In this document: in pieces, positions 11,416 through 23,068 of the stretch
Position numbering within the stretch: the stretch's first letter is position 1
How the letters are laid out: each line of letters begins with the position of its first letter
Source: Ceratotherium simum simum
Lineage: Eukaryota; Chordata; Mammalia; Perissodactyla; Rhinocerotidae
DNA: 64,000 nt
Assembly: GCF_000283155.1 (NCBI RefSeq)
Contig: NW_004454265.1
Span: 3,288,201-3,352,200, forward strand
Reading direction: 5' to 3'
Position numbers and translations under genes: made by a program
The notes under the pieces: generated by a model
Databases searched by the model: none
What the model was told of the DNA's origin: nothing
The model's input: the letters and a program-made list of their open reading frames with translations, nothing else

Positions 11416-11492
11416 AGATAGAACGCTTTGATCACATTTTTCCACATTGCTCACAAAAAGAACCCAAAATTATTCATTTCAACAAGCTACAG

Positions 11493-11721
11493 CGAGGGGC
11501 CGGCCCCGCGGCATAGCGGTTAAGTGCGCACGCTCCGCTGCTGGCAGTCCGGGTTAGGATCCCAGGCGCGCACTGACGCACTGCTTACCAGGCCATGCTG
11601 TGGCGGCGTGCCACATAAAGTGGAGGAAGATCAGCATGGATGTTAGCTCAGGGCCAGTCTTCCACAGCAAAAAGAGGAGGATTGGCAGATGTTAGCTCAG
11701 GGCTGATCTTCCTCAAGAAAA
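11493..11721 (+). mobile_element. ERE-related SINE
   Basis: A box TAGCGGTTAAG, diverged B box GGTTAGGATCC, ACATAAAGTGGAGGAAGATC and two 3' units. The 12-bp target duplication AACAAGCTACAG is perfect, at 11481-11492 and 11722-11733. Confidence 0.95.
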
Positions 11722-11733
11722 AACAAGCTACAG

Positions 11734-12645
11734 TGGGATATAAGGTGCAAAAATAATTGCTTTAGACTTCAATTTTGACAGATCTTATAAGAGTTTTCCT
11801 TGCTTTCAAAATCACTAACTCACAGTGAAAAAACAAAGTTTAAATTGGGCAGTATCTTCTTTTCCATCATTTGAGGTTTACTTGCTTCTCTCTTTTTATT
11901 TGGCCCTTATGATGGGATTTAATGGAAGCAGTGGGAGCCAAGAAAGGTCCTGAGGCACTGAGTGCCCGGGAAAAGCCGCGCAGGGACCGCAGGAGAAAGG
12001 GCCTGCATTCGTCTCTACCCAGCTCGGCACAGCGCCCTCTCCCAGGGGCCAAGTCACCACCAGAGAAACAAGTCTCTGGCTGGTGTGGGCAGAGGGCGAG
12101 GAGACCTAGAACCTATTCTATATTTACTTATACTGACATATACTTGCTCAATGTCGTGACTGTGATTCCATTACTAATAATATAGCAACTAATAATATAG
12201 CAAATAGTTCCTTATTTGTTCCTTGCAAATTACGGATTAAAAAAAAAAAAAGGGTTATAATGACATAACGTAAAAGGTATTAAGACATCCCAAGCGTTGA
12301 AACAAAACTACAGCCATAGTTTATTTTTGTATTTGCTTCAATGTAGAAAATAAAACCTTATTTAATGAAAAACTACAAGTTACAAAAGTGTATATATTAA
12401 CATTAACAAATTCAGTACAAGTTCCCTAACTTATGTTTGCTGGAGGAAACCTAATGCCAATTAGTGAAAATTGAATTACACCCTTTTCTCAAGAAGTGTG
12501 TTTTGTGATGTGGGAAGATGTTGCAGGCAAAAGGAAAGGCGCGTCCAGAGAACTATAGGGTAGAAGCAGCACAAGGTATTTATTAGAGGAACATAAGAAG
12601 TTCTGGATGGTGGAAGAGAGTGTAAACACGGCAAGAGGCAAAAAT
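11734..12645. other. unassigned sequence
   Basis: No gene or repeat family is recognised. It holds an A-run at 12240-12251 and the short tandem duplication listed separately. Confidence 0.5.
12173..12202. repeat. 15-bp tandem duplication
   Basis: The unit ACTAATAATATAGCA occurs twice, head to tail and without mismatch, at 12173-12187 and 12188-12202. Confidence 0.9.
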
Positions 12646-13163
12646 AAGGCTTGCAATGGCTCATTTTATGTGTCAACTTCACTGGCCTAAGAGATGCCCA
12701 GAGAGCTGGCAAAACATGATTTCTGGGTGTGTCTGCGAGGGTGTTTCTGGAAGAGATTAGCATTTGAATCAGCAGACTGAGTAAAAAGATCTTCTCACCA
12801 ATGTGGGCGGGCATCTTCCAATTTGTTGAGGCCTTGAATAGAACAAAAAGGCGAAGGAAGGATGGACAAATTCTTTCTTTTTGGGCTGGGACATTTATCT
12901 TCTGCCTTTGGAAATGGAGCTCCTCATTCTCTGGCCTTCAGGCTCTGGGACTCACATCAGCAGCCACCCCACCCCGCACCCCTGCACAACCCCGTTCTGA
13001 ATTGCATCACCAGCTTTCCTGGCTCTCTGGCTTGCAGACAGCAGGTTATGGGACTTCTCGGCCTTCATGACCATGTGAGTCAATTCCTATAATAAATCTC
13101 CTCTTATATATATCTGTGTATATCCTATTGGTTCTGTTTCTCGGGAGAACACCGACTAATAAA
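12646..13163 (+). mobile_element. MLT2-type LTR (ERVL), plus orientation
   Basis: Motifs in family order: TTTTATGTGTCAACTTCACT, GGAAGAGATTAGCATTTGAA, ACCAATGTGGGCGGGCATC, the polyadenylation signal in CCTATAATAAATCTCCTC, then CCTATTGGTTCTGTTTCTC and GACTAATAAA at the end. No internal retroviral sequence adjoins it, so it reads as a solo LTR. Confidence 0.8.
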
Positions 13164-13209
13164 GGCTGTAGAGGACACCTGAGTGAGGATCAGCAGCAGC
13201 TGTGTGTAC

Positions 13210-13390
13210 AAGTGGTGCTCAAAGTGTGGCCTGGAATTAGCATCACCTGGGAACTTGTTACAACTGCACATTCTCTGCCCCTTCTCAGACCTACTGTGTC
13301 AAAAAACTCTGGGGGATGGAATCAGCAATCTGTGTTTTAACAAGCCCTCCAGGTGATTCTAGTGCTTTGATTCTAATGGTTTGAGAGCTG
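13210..13390 (+). mobile_element. hAT-Charlie non-autonomous DNA transposon (MER5A-like)
   Basis: AGTGGTGCTCAAAGTGTGGC at the start, CATCACCTGGGAACTTGTTA and TTTTAACAAGCCCTCCAGG in the body and TTTGAGAGCTG at the end match the MER5A pattern with inverted termini. Flanks TGTGTACA and AGTGTAGA are compatible with a decayed 8-bp duplication. Confidence 0.85.
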
Positions 13391-13400
13391 GGAGTGTAGA

Positions 13401-13567
13401 CCAGGTGAAAGGTTTAGCCTGCATTTTGGAATCAGCTGGAAAGCTTTAAATACAGATGTCTGACCCACCCCAAGCCAATTAAAGCTGGGAGTCAGGCTCC
13501 GGTATTGTATTTTCTGAAAGCTCACCAGGTAATTCTAACATGGGACCAGGGTTGAGAATCACTGGTT
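13401..13567 (+). mobile_element. hAT-type non-autonomous DNA transposon, second family
   Basis: CTGCATTTTGGAATCAGCTG, GAAAGCTTTAAATACAGATG, TGAAAGCTCACCAGGTAATT and the terminus GTTGAGAATCACTGG follow a MER5-related hAT family. It lies end to end with the copy at 13210. Confidence 0.7.
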
Positions 13568-14359
13568 TAGAGTAACGTTTTGTAATCTGTAACATGCTAA
13601 TCACAGGGAAAGTTTTACTCTCAGAGGAAATTCATTGATAATCAACTCTCTTCTAGTTTAAGCCTTGGTGACACTGACCTGTAATTAACATCAACTATTT
13701 TCTAATGGCCAATGCTAAATTGCCCATGCCCTTGGCAACCACGTTTCCATGACTATTAATAACAGAAAGTCCTCTTTGCATAGATAACATGAGTTAAACT
13801 TTTGTTTAGCGCAGACAAAATCATCAAGTAAACAGAGAAGTGGGTCCAAAGTAACAAGATTTCTATAATTGAATTTACAAATCTATTAATTGGGGGGGTG
13901 AATGGGGGAGGCAGGGAGGTGAATGGAAAGGAAGGGAGACAAACAAGCATCTATGAGGAAAAATAAAACTTTTGTACTTTGCGTTATGAATTAAGAAATA
14001 AAGTAGCCATAGTCCCTTTGGTCTGACAGGCAGCTATTTCTTAAATTTCAAATATCATCCTCCCTTGTCACAAATCCTTGGACACTTGTTAGTTGCGCAA
14101 TCTTTAATAATGATAACGACATTTATTGAGCACTGACAGCGGGATCACATCTTGGGGGAGGTGGTTTAGGTTTCCTAAAGACAGAATATATGTTGAAAAT
14201 CAAACAGTCAAAATTACCTTTGAACATCCATTAATGGCTGAGCTACGAGAGGCACAAGTCCCCAGGAGATCGCTGACCGTGTCTCCGCTCTCCGCCTGGG
14301 AGCTCCCAGGGAGGCATCTCTCTCTGTCGCCTGTGGACTAGATGCTGGCTTCCAGTGCC
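13568..14359. other. AT-rich unique block, candidate conserved non-coding sequence
   Basis: Free of recognisable repeats from about 13600 to 13900. It includes CCTTGGCAACCACGTTTCCA (13731-13750), which resembles paired RFX half-sites, and TAATTAAC and TTAATTG cores. Function is unproven. Confidence 0.3.
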
Positions 14360-14572
14360 CCCTGCGCTTTGCATTCGTGTTTACATAATTCTCTCTTTAA
14401 ATCTCCATCACGATCCCATGATGCAGATATTATTATCTCTATTTTCCTATTTTCAGATGAAAAAACTGAGATTTGGAGAAGTTAAGTAAATTGCCCAAGG
14501 TAGTGTATTCAAGCCCAGATTAGGACCCAGTGTGCGCTTGCGACCACAGGACTCAGACGCACTGTTTCTCTA
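14360..14572 (-). mobile_element. MIR SINE, antisense
   Basis: ATTATTATCTCTATTTTCCT, TTCAGATGAAAAAACTGAGA, GAGAAGTTAAGTAAATTGCC and CAAGCCCAGATTAGGACCCA follow antisense MIR through to the head region. Confidence 0.85.
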
Positions 14573-14876
14573 AACCAGAGCCAATTTTAAAATTGTTTTC
14601 CTTTAATGGGGTCTTTTTACCTTCATTTCATTTCCACTAACAACAAACCTCTTCTGAGCAATCAATTATGATCCCAGCAGGATTGTTGAGGCCAGTGCTA
14701 TGGGATCAAGGCAGAACTTGGTCCCTTCCCTCCCATCCTTTCTCAGTAGCAGCTCTCAGAAGAGCCTGTGTTCCCATTTCATATTGGCCAAAAACATATA
14801 TTTATATTTCATATACATATAAGTAGTTAAACATATACATGTAAGTAGTTATATGTATATTTAAAAAGAGACCACA

Positions 14877-15694
14877 AGTGTTGGAGAGGATGTGGAGAAA
14901 GAGAACCCTGGTGCACTGTTGGTGGGAACGTACACTGGTGTAGCCACTATGGAAAATAACATGGAGGTTCCTCAAAACGTTAACAATAGAACTCCCATAT
15001 GATCCACTATTCCACTTCTGGGTATACATCCAGAGGCAATGAAAACAGGATGTCCAAGAGATACCTACACTCCCATGTTTGTTGCAGCATTACTGATAAG
15101 AGCCAAGATATGGAAACAATGTGTGTCCATCAATGGAAGAATGGATACAGATGTGGAATATATACACAATGGAATATTATTCAGCCGTGAGAAAGAAGGA
15201 AATCCTGCCATTTGCAACAACATGGATGGATCTTGAGGGCATTATGCTAACTGAAATGTCAGACAGAGAATGACAAATACTGCATGGTGTCAGTTATCTG
15301 TGGAATCTAAAAAAAAAAGTCAAACTCAGAAACACAGAGTAGAAAAGTGGTTGCCAGATGCTGGGAGTGGGGAATAGGGAGAGGTTGGTAAAAGGATACA
15401 AACGTTCAGCTGTAAGATGAATAAGGTCTGAGGTTCTAATGTAAAACCTGGTGACTATAGTTGATAACACTGTGTTTTATAATTGGAATTTGCTAAAAGA
15501 GCAGAAGTTAAATGTTCTCACCAAAAAAATTTAATAAACAAATATGTGAGGTGATGGATGTATTAATTAACTAGATGAGGGGAATCCTTTCACAATGTAT
15601 ATGTATATCAAACCATCACGATGTACATTTAAAATATCTTACGATTTTATATGTCAATTATACCTCAATAAAGCTGAAAAAGGGAAAATAAATA
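14877..15694 (+). mobile_element. 5'-truncated L1, ORF2 end plus 3' UTR
   Basis: Begins in GTGTTGGAGAGGATGTGGAG, passes CATATGATCCACTATTCCAC, TGGAATATTATTCAGCCGTG and AACAACATGGATGGATCTTG (the last part of L1 ORF2), then a 3' UTR ending CAATTATACCTCAATAAAGC and an A-rich tail. Target duplication AAAAAGAGRCCACA at about 14863-14876 and 15695-15708. The frame is broken, so this is a dead copy. Confidence 0.92.
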
Positions 15695-15708
15695 AAAAGA
15701 GGCCACAC

Positions 15709-16944
15709 ATTCAACACCCTTATAAAATCCCCTCTGCTCCTTGCCTGGTTGTCTCCAGGGGGTGCCCAGGATGAAAGGACTCTCCTTGCCACTGACAGGC
15801 CACACACACAAGCGCCCCAAGTGAGGCTCTGGGGAAAGCAGGGGGGAAGGCCCATAGTTTGAAAAGTTATCACGTCCCTTCTCAGCATCCCCAGGCTCGG
15901 CCGGGACTTTCTTTCCTTTCTAGTGAGAAAACAGACTCTGAAGGGGCAGGCGTTTCCAATTAGTACCCAAAATAAAGCCAGAAGAAACTCGAGGGAGGAT
16001 CTGAGATGACCGACTGCCTGCTCAGGTTCGCATCTCTCTCTGCCCCTTCTCCTCCTCCCCCTGCCTCCGTGCTACTGCGCAGAGGGCGGGGAGCTCTCAT
16101 CACCCACGTCTCCTGGGACTTTAATCCAGAGCAGGGAGGAAGAGCTGTGCCTGGGAAGGGAAACAGCTCCCTGCTCACAGCCACCTCCTCTTCAAACAAC
16201 TCCAGTCCCAGGCAGTAGTTGGCTGATGGAAAGCAGCGAGTGGCATGAGCCGGGTTAAACTCAGAGCTGCTGCTCACAGATGTGCAGGGCGCACACCGAG
16301 CCGCTCCATGGCCTGCACCATGGGTGGCTCCCCTGGAGGTGTGCCGTGCGTAACCTGCACCCCGGTATGTGACAGCCCTACCGACTACTCCTGAGGCTTT
16401 GCCAAGCCAAGTAGTAAGGCTTACTACTGTACACCCATTTTGTACATAATTTTCTATAACGATATTATCAAGGCTTCTTTTAAGTAATTCAAACACTCAA
16501 GACAATTAGGAGTCTTTCTTTCTGAAAGAATAGAATGCGTATTTGTTTATTTCCTTCCTTGTTACAAATTTGAGGTGGTTCATAGTTATAAATGTACACA
16601 CTTTCACATAAATAGAAGTGCAAGATCGAAGAAGCGGTGAAAAAGAGAAAGGAATTGTGCCAACAAGAGAATGAACACACTTACTATAAACGTGTTACAT
16701 TTAACTTTAACTGTGAGCCTCCTAGACACCAAGGCAAAATAGAGAAATATAATTATATCGTTTTTAGCTGATGCTTAAAAATATACCAACACTATAGGAG
16801 AAAAACCTCTTTTCCTGAATCTCAATCCTTAAAGAAATGTATCATGATGAAGCTAATGCACGCTCCTGTCCTGGCCAGGCAGCAGTGGCCAGTCTGGGTG
16901 GGGGGAGAACGTGGACAGCTACCTACAACCTAACCTGCAAGATT
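15709..16944. other. unassigned sequence, GC-rich in part
   Basis: 16010-16340 is GC-rich with scattered CpG, short of an island. A 178-codon open frame on the minus strand at 15960-16496 crosses it but has no domain, signal or repeat-derived origin that I recognise, and its length is within chance for GC-rich DNA. Confidence 0.45.
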
Positions 16945-17110
16945 CAGTGGTCAAGGCTGCAGGCACAGAAGCCAACTGGCCAGGTTCACACCCCAGCCGA
17001 CCTTGGGCCAGCTGCTTTCCTTGTCTGCACAGTGGGGTGACCTGTTGACCCCCCATGCTCTGGCTGTGACGTGTGGAGTCATGGCGACAGCGGTTGAGCA
17101 CAGCGTCTGG
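16945..17110 (+). mobile_element. MIR SINE
   Basis: AGTGGTCAAGGCTGCAGGCA, GGTTCACACCCCAGCCGACC, TTGGGCCAGCTGCTTTCCTT and TGTCTGCACAGTGGGGTGA follow MIR from head to core. Confidence 0.7.
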
Positions 17111-17536
17111 CTCACGGCGCACCCTCAGTGAACATCGGTTCTCGTTACTGAAACCCAGAAGGGAACCGGAACCTGTGGCTGGGATCAAACGCCAGAGTTA
17201 CACACTGAGATGGTCAAAGAAGGATGGTGAGGAGGCGGGTCAGGGAAGTTGCAGCGAGGAGCCTTCTAGAAAAATCCTGAGAGATGTCTAGCCTTTGTGC
17301 CCTCGACCCTTCGCAAGGCCCAGGTTCCACCCCTCAGGCCAGCCTTTGCTTTTCTTTAAAGCGTCACTCTCTGCACCCAATGGGTGACATTGTGAAGAAA
17401 TAGCTTTTAGGTTGACAGTAGTTTCGCTGCAAATGTAGAAAGACCTATATATGTGGTGAGTCCTTGAGCTGCCCTTACAGGGATGCTCACGGCCTCCAGT
17501 GTTCTGTCCAGGCTGGAGCCTCAAGCCACAGACCCC
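17111..17536. other. unassigned sequence
   Basis: No gene or repeat is recognised. Confidence 0.5.
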
Positions 17537-17610
17537 TGGGGAGGGACGGCGGGGCGGCGGGGAGGGGGGCGCAGGGTGAGGGGGGCTGGGACAGGGAGTG
17601 GCAGGGGATG
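17537..17610 (+). repeat. G-rich tract, possible G-quadruplex
   Basis: Many runs of three to six G on the plus strand within about 70 bp, separated by one to six bases. This fits intramolecular quadruplex rules. It is the most G-dense tract in the window. Confidence 0.6.
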
Positions 17611-17689
17611 CAAGTAATGAGTCAGTTGGCCTCAGGGAGGAAGGAGTGTTTGAAATGCTGAGTCTCAGAGGCAGACACAAAGCCACAAC

Positions 17690-18130
17690 TGATGTGGGGC
17701 CGCTGAGTCTCGAGTTGAAAAAGAATTTTCAGACAGGAGCCACTCGTTCCTTCGTGCACCTTTATTTTGTGTTCAGCCTGGAGCGGGACCCATGGGCAGT
17801 AAGGAGCTGCTGCCTGGAAGTGTTTCAGCGTGGGGACAGGGCCCATACGGGCAGTAGAGAGCTGCTCCACGGAAGAGCCTCTGCGGGACCATTATATACA
17901 AGTGTAGCTATTTTCACTATTCTATAGAAATGTCAAAGGAAAAAGTATTAGGTGGTCTGGTTAGCCTCAAAGATTAGGGCATGGGGCGGATGAATGAGAT
18001 GTCCTTACATTCCAAGGTAAAGTTTGCCTCAAGGAACACGTGGGCAGGAGAGTAAAGTCGTTGATTACCTCCTGAGGTAAACTTCTTTGCTCCTAGCCAG
18101 AGGTGACTGAGTAATGTAAGACCAAATGAA
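17690..18130 (-). mobile_element. possible LTR-like repeat with internal duplication
   Basis: TTTATT at 17761-17766 would be an antisense polyadenylation signal. Two imperfect copies of a unit containing GGGCAGTAAGGAGCTGCTGC and GGGCAGTAGAGAGCTGCTCC follow at 17794 and 17848. I do not recognise the family and the limits are guesses. Confidence 0.25.
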
Positions 18131-18619
18131 GTCTCATGGAAAGAATTGGAAATTGTAAAACTCGTCATAAACAAGGTTTCGACCACATCACAACGACCTT
18201 CAAAATGAAGGGTCTGTGATGGGGTCTGACTAGAAGAAAAGAGGTGGGGAAGTTGGACGACTCCCGTAAGGCAGTCCTCTTCCAGCTTTTCAGACCATGA
18301 CCTATAGTGGTGGGAAATATATTTTCCGTCACATCCCAGTCCACACATACACAAAAACTAAACAGAAGTTTCACAAAACAGTTCCTACTCTTACCATGTA
18401 TGCTGCACTCTGATATTATCACTTCCATTTTATTTCTTTCTTTCAAATATTGTTTTATTTCACAGTTTCAAAAACATTGCTTTAAGGAAAAAGAGAAGGG
18501 CTCATTTGGGGGGACCTTGAGTGTGAGACAGTAAGAGAAAGAACAGACACTTAGTAAGGGCCTCGCTGCAGAGTGGCTGCCACTGTCAGGCTGCAGGGGT
18601 TACACTAATGACACCCCAC
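18131..18619. other. unassigned sequence
   Basis: No gene or repeat is recognised. Confidence 0.5.
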
Positions 18620-18690
18620 TAGACTGGACCTTCTCTGAATCCCTCATGCCTGACACACGGTAGGCATTCAAAAAAGTTATTTTATTTGAC
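18620..18690 (+). mobile_element. LINE L2 or MIR 3' end fragment
   Basis: CCCTCATGCCTGACACACGG and TAGGCATTCAAAAAAGTTAT match the shared 3' end of L2/MIR ('gcctggcacatagtaggcactcaataaat'). Confidence 0.6.
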
Positions 18691-21600
18691 TGTCTTAACT
18701 AAACTGAAATTAGCTGCCTCAAGGATGCAGCCTTCTGATGACCTAGCTTGCGAGGTCGCAGGATCTGGGACACCTGGAGGAGGGGATGGTGGCGCGTCCC
18801 ATTGTCCACCTCAAATGTGGCCTTTCTCTTCTGGGCTTGCTCAAGGGCCTCGATAACAGAGACCCAGGTTTCCCCTGACAACCCCTCTGGTAGGAACTGG
18901 AGCGCCGGCCTTCTCTGAAGACATGCTCTCCAGGGCCGTCAGAGCCCAGCAGTTCCCATCAGCTGGGAAGAGCAGAGCAGCTATTTTAAACAGTTCAGGC
19001 TACTGAATGAATTTTCTAGAAACACTTTCCCCTTGACTCCTTCTCCTTTTCCTCTTTCTGCAGTCAAGAACTTCTTTCTTCCTTTCCCTTCCTTTGTGCC
19101 GTTAGACTTTTCAAATAAGAAAGTCACGGTGCTTTTTACAAGCAAGCAAGTACTGCAGCTGTTCCAGAATGCTAATGCTTACCTAAGAGAAGACACCGGG
19201 GAGACAGCAGGTTCGACGCAGCTTCTGCAATGTCCATCCAGGCAATGCAGCCCTGTCCTCCCCTCAGGCCTCTCCTCAGGCTCCCTCAGGCTCCCGCCTG
19301 GCAGAGGGCCAGGCGGCCTGCACTCCGGCTCCTCCCCTGGGGCCAGCAACTTCACCTCCCGACACCTAACTTCTTTGGGAAAACCAGGATAATAATAAAC
19401 ATCTTGCGGTGTCCTTGTAAAGGTAAGAAACAGTGCATGTAAACAGGAGAGTGCAGGCCACAGGGAGACCCTGGACAGCAGCTGGAGGAGAGGCGGAGCG
19501 GTGGTTTTGCATGGTTTTTGTCTTCATCACACTTACCGTAAATTTCTTCTTAGATGGAGCAAAAGGAAGCCAGGCCCTTTTTGACCACAACCAAGTAGGA
19601 AATGGACCATCACTGTCACACCATCATGAAGTACTTGTAGCCAGCCTTCTGCTCACATCGAGATGTAGAGCATCAGACCCAGTGCCCAGCCAACAGGAAG
19701 GTCCTTCAGATGGGTCGCTCGGGTGTGAGCTGGCAGCATTCTGGGGAAGGAAGGGAGATGAGTGGGTAACAGGAAGCAGGGACTGGCTGGCCTTGTTGGT
19801 GTAGATTTTATGCTCACGCACAGACCTTTTCTGTCCCGCTGGATTAGGAGCCCGCTCACCCCACCTCAGGCCAGAGACTGCTTCATCTGTCCTCACGTTC
19901 CCTGCAGCTCCTCGCCTTGCTCTGTGCCCTGCACACGGCAGATGCCTAGAAAGCTTCGTCAGGTGGGTAACGCAAGGATGAGACCATCCCAGGACCCTGC
20001 GTCGGACACCCAGGCTGTGTTTTAGTGCATTGTTGGTGACTGAGGGTAAAAAGCAAGTGCTGAGGCCCCTTTCAGAGGTAACTCCCTGCATTCTGAGCCC
20101 TGGGAGCAAGCAGTGGTGAATCTTTCCAAGTCAGAGTTGGTAAGAGGCCCGTGGGAGGAGGGTGGTGTCTGAGCTGTCGTAAGTGAAGCTGTGAGGGTCA
20201 GTGTCTGTTGAGGCCACCAGCTCCTTGGTCAGGGCTTTCTAGGGAAGAGGGAGTTAGCGGGCCACAAGTTCTGGACAACTAAAGAAACATTCAGCTTGTG
20301 GGAGGATGTCAACCAAAACTGCAAAACGGTCTGCGGAAGGGAAAGTTTGTATCTGGAAAAGGAGCTTTCTGATCCACCTGCGGGCAAAGTCTTGGTGATG
20401 TAGATGCATCTGTCTGCTGTTTGGCTAGATTAGAATATTCAAAGTATTAAAATTATTAGGTCGGCTTAAGTTAAGCAGAACAAACAAAGCCATGACAAGG
20501 AGAAGCTCAAATGGCTTCTTCTCACTAATTTTCAACATCATCAAACTTAGATCCCAGAGCCTGAGTGGTTGTTTTCTTCTTTCAACTAATCCCATGTAAA
20601 GAGCACCTTCATCGCTCTTTTACAAAACATACCGAAGTTTAGTTGTTTAATTCTCTGAACTAAAGAGAGACCAACCAGAGCGAGGTAAACGCTTTCTTCT
20701 GCTGTCCAGAAGTCAGTCGGAGGGCTGATGAAAACTCATCATGGATTATATTTTTCTGTTCTAAAACACCCTTTTTTTTTGCACAATTTAATGTTTCTTA
20801 AATCAGTATAGGTTGGATACTTTTATATGTACAACTAACATGTTTATTTTTCTCAGAAAAAAAGAAGCTGCCATTAAGGCAATGGAGTGTCATATTTGAT
20901 GCTATCTTAGAATTAAAGACAAGGATACATCACTGTTTTCCTCCAAACACTTTCAGCGCAATGTCTCGTGCACAGCCCTTGAGTTACTGCTGAGCCCCCT
21001 CCCAAACAGCCCCATCCTCCCGAGGGCCCTAGAGGAATGCAGAGCTGGCATATCACAAAGATGTATCAGGACAGCCATATCATGTGCAGACCCAAGTGCA
21101 AAATGAAAATGTGGGGACCCTTGTTTAAAAATTATTAAGAATTTCAACAGAGTGACAGCAGAGCGTTAAAGCAAGTGTGAGCCTTCAGAACAAGGGGCTG
21201 TGCAGCTTCGCAGGTCCCACGTCCACAGAGCTGGTCCGCTGCTGCCAGAGGAGCCAGCTGTGCTGAGCTTCAGACAGTGTACAGGTCCCCACGCTCTCAC
21301 AGCCCTCCCTGGCTGACACTTCAAGCTTTCCTCAGTCTCATTCCCATAGCTCCCTCCCGCCACACATTCTTATTAATACCTTCCCACAGCTGCCTGTGAG
21401 TTCCACGCATGCCCCGTTCACCCCCTCTGTCTCGAGGAAGGGTGGTGAGAATCTTAGCGCAGCCTCAGGAGACCTGCCAGCCTGGCTCTGGGTAGCAGAG
21501 CCCTGCTCTGAGCCCTGGCCAGCTTGGACTTCTCCTCATTGGTTCTTTTGTTTCCTTTTTTCCTCCTTCTTACCTGTCCAGGCATCTTCTGCTTTAGAGT

Positions 21601-22414
21601 TAGCATCCCTGCCCTGCTCTCCCAGGCTCTTCTTTCTCCCCGTCTCATGTTCATATCATTTTATTCCATAAACCAACCCTCAACGGTACACTCAATAAAG
21701 ATTTTCAGCATGAGTAGTAATTGATCTGTAAGTCAGAATTCTTCTCCACGTGAACCATAATACAGTTCAGTGTATTATCAAGATATGAGACCAACTTCTG
21801 AGCCAACTGTCATTTATCTGGAGCACGGTGCTGATGCCTCTGCTTTCTCCTGCTGGCACTGGACTTAATTTCTCCCCCTGAAATGATTAGTTAGGTCATT
21901 TGGCTGAACTCAAACTAATGAGTGCATAATCACAGTTTTTTCTGGGACTGTGACTTTGATTTAGAAAACACGAAAACACTTTCAAAACCGATGACTTTTT
22001 AGGAGAGAGAGCGTTAAGGAACCAAGAGTCTGAGAAATGCAAGAAGCCAGTTTCGAACTGATTCCATTTTCCCAGCAGGCTCCACGCACTCCCATGGAGT
22101 GCAATGTGCAGTTCCACACCAGGAGAGTGCTTGGTACCAAAAAGGATGTGCAATCCTATCAACTAGTTGGTTGACTCCATGAAAATTGTCCAAAACAGTC
22201 CTTTCTTGATAGCTCAAGCTTGACCAGGTACCTTCCACAGTTGGGGATAATTGGAACTGCAGATGTCACTAAAATCTAATATCTCATAGGAATTTCAAAG
22301 CTGAACTTTGAAAAATTATTAGCTATTGCAGAATTCTCTCATGCTGCTGCAATGGCAAAATTTCCTTTCCTGAATCTATTTTATTATATGCTGAGTCTGC
22401 ACACAAATCATTCC
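18691..22414. other. long unassigned block
   Basis: About 3.7 kb without a recognisable gene, RNA or clear repeat. 19880-19970 faintly resembles an L2 3' end. Several minus-strand open frames overlap at 19620-20110 (longest 161 codons) with no coding features. A T-run lies at 20771-20780. No ERE occurs here. Confidence 0.4.
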
Positions 22415-22525
22415 TCACAAGGTTGTGGAGATGAGCAAATGAGCAAATGTGTCTGAAGTGCCTGGCACACTTCTTGGGACAGAACAAGCCCTCAACACGT
22501 GTTAGCTGCTGTTATTATTATTGCA
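22415..22525 (+). mobile_element. MIR SINE, 3' part
   Basis: CACAAGGTTGTGGAGATGAG, GAAGTGCCTGGCACACTTCT and CCCTCAACACGTGTTAGCTG are the MIR 3' region. Confidence 0.75.
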
Positions 22526-22654
22526 TGCTGTTTTATTTTGAAAGGATATTAATTGCTGTGACAAGCAGGTACATCGAATCATTCTGCTGCCATGCAGGCT
22601 GTCTCTTCACATGAGTGCTGGTGCTCACAGGTTCATTTAGTTTCTAGCTAAGGA

Positions 22655-23068
22655 AAGAGTCAGTTTTGAAGACAGGCAGATGTGGATTCAAAGCCCAGGT
22701 CAGCCATTTACTCTGTGCACAGTGGTTCTTTGAGAGGGCAATATTCCCCCCAGGGACACTTGACAATGTCTGGAGACGTTTTTGGCTGTCACAGCCCAGG
22801 GAGGTGCTCCTGGCATTTAGTAGATAGAGGCCAGGGATACTTTTCGACAACCTGGGTGCACAGGACAGCCCCTCACGTCCCAAATTCCGTCAGCGCCCAG
22901 GCTGAGCGACTGCTCTGTGAGGGAGCTTGGAGGGTTAGTGAACCCCACTGGGCCTCAACCTCCTCATCTTTAGAGAGAAGAAGAAATAACACCCTGCTTG
23001 CAAGGTTGTTCTAAATCATAGAAATAAATGTCAATGAACGGTGCATAGTACGCTCCCTGGCACACAGC
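22655..23068 (+). mobile_element. MIR SINE interrupted by MER20
   Basis: The head and middle lie at 22655-22719 (GGATTCAAAGCCCAGGTCAG, CCATTTACTCTGTG). The rest is at 22913-23068 (TGGGCCTCAACCTCCTCATC, GCAAGGTTGTTCTAAATCA, CTCCCTGGCACACAG). The gap between them is exactly the MER20 element. Confidence 0.8.
22720..22912 (+). mobile_element. MER20 (hAT-Charlie DNA transposon)
   Basis: CAGTGGTTCTTTGAGAGGGC, CAGGGACACTTGACAATGTC, TGGAGACGTTTTTGGCTGTC, TAGATAGAGGCCAGGGATAC and CACAGGACAGCCCCTCACG match MER20. The flanks share CTCTGTG (22711-22717 and 22913-22919), as expected of an 8-bp hAT duplication with slight decay. MER20 copies are known to act as enhancers in placental endometrium; nothing here shows that this copy does. 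Confidence 0.88.

Noticed and set aside
15960..16496. 178-codon open frame on the minus strand
   Set aside because: No recognisable domain, crosses GC-rich DNA where stops are rare, and length is within chance for six frames of 64 kb.
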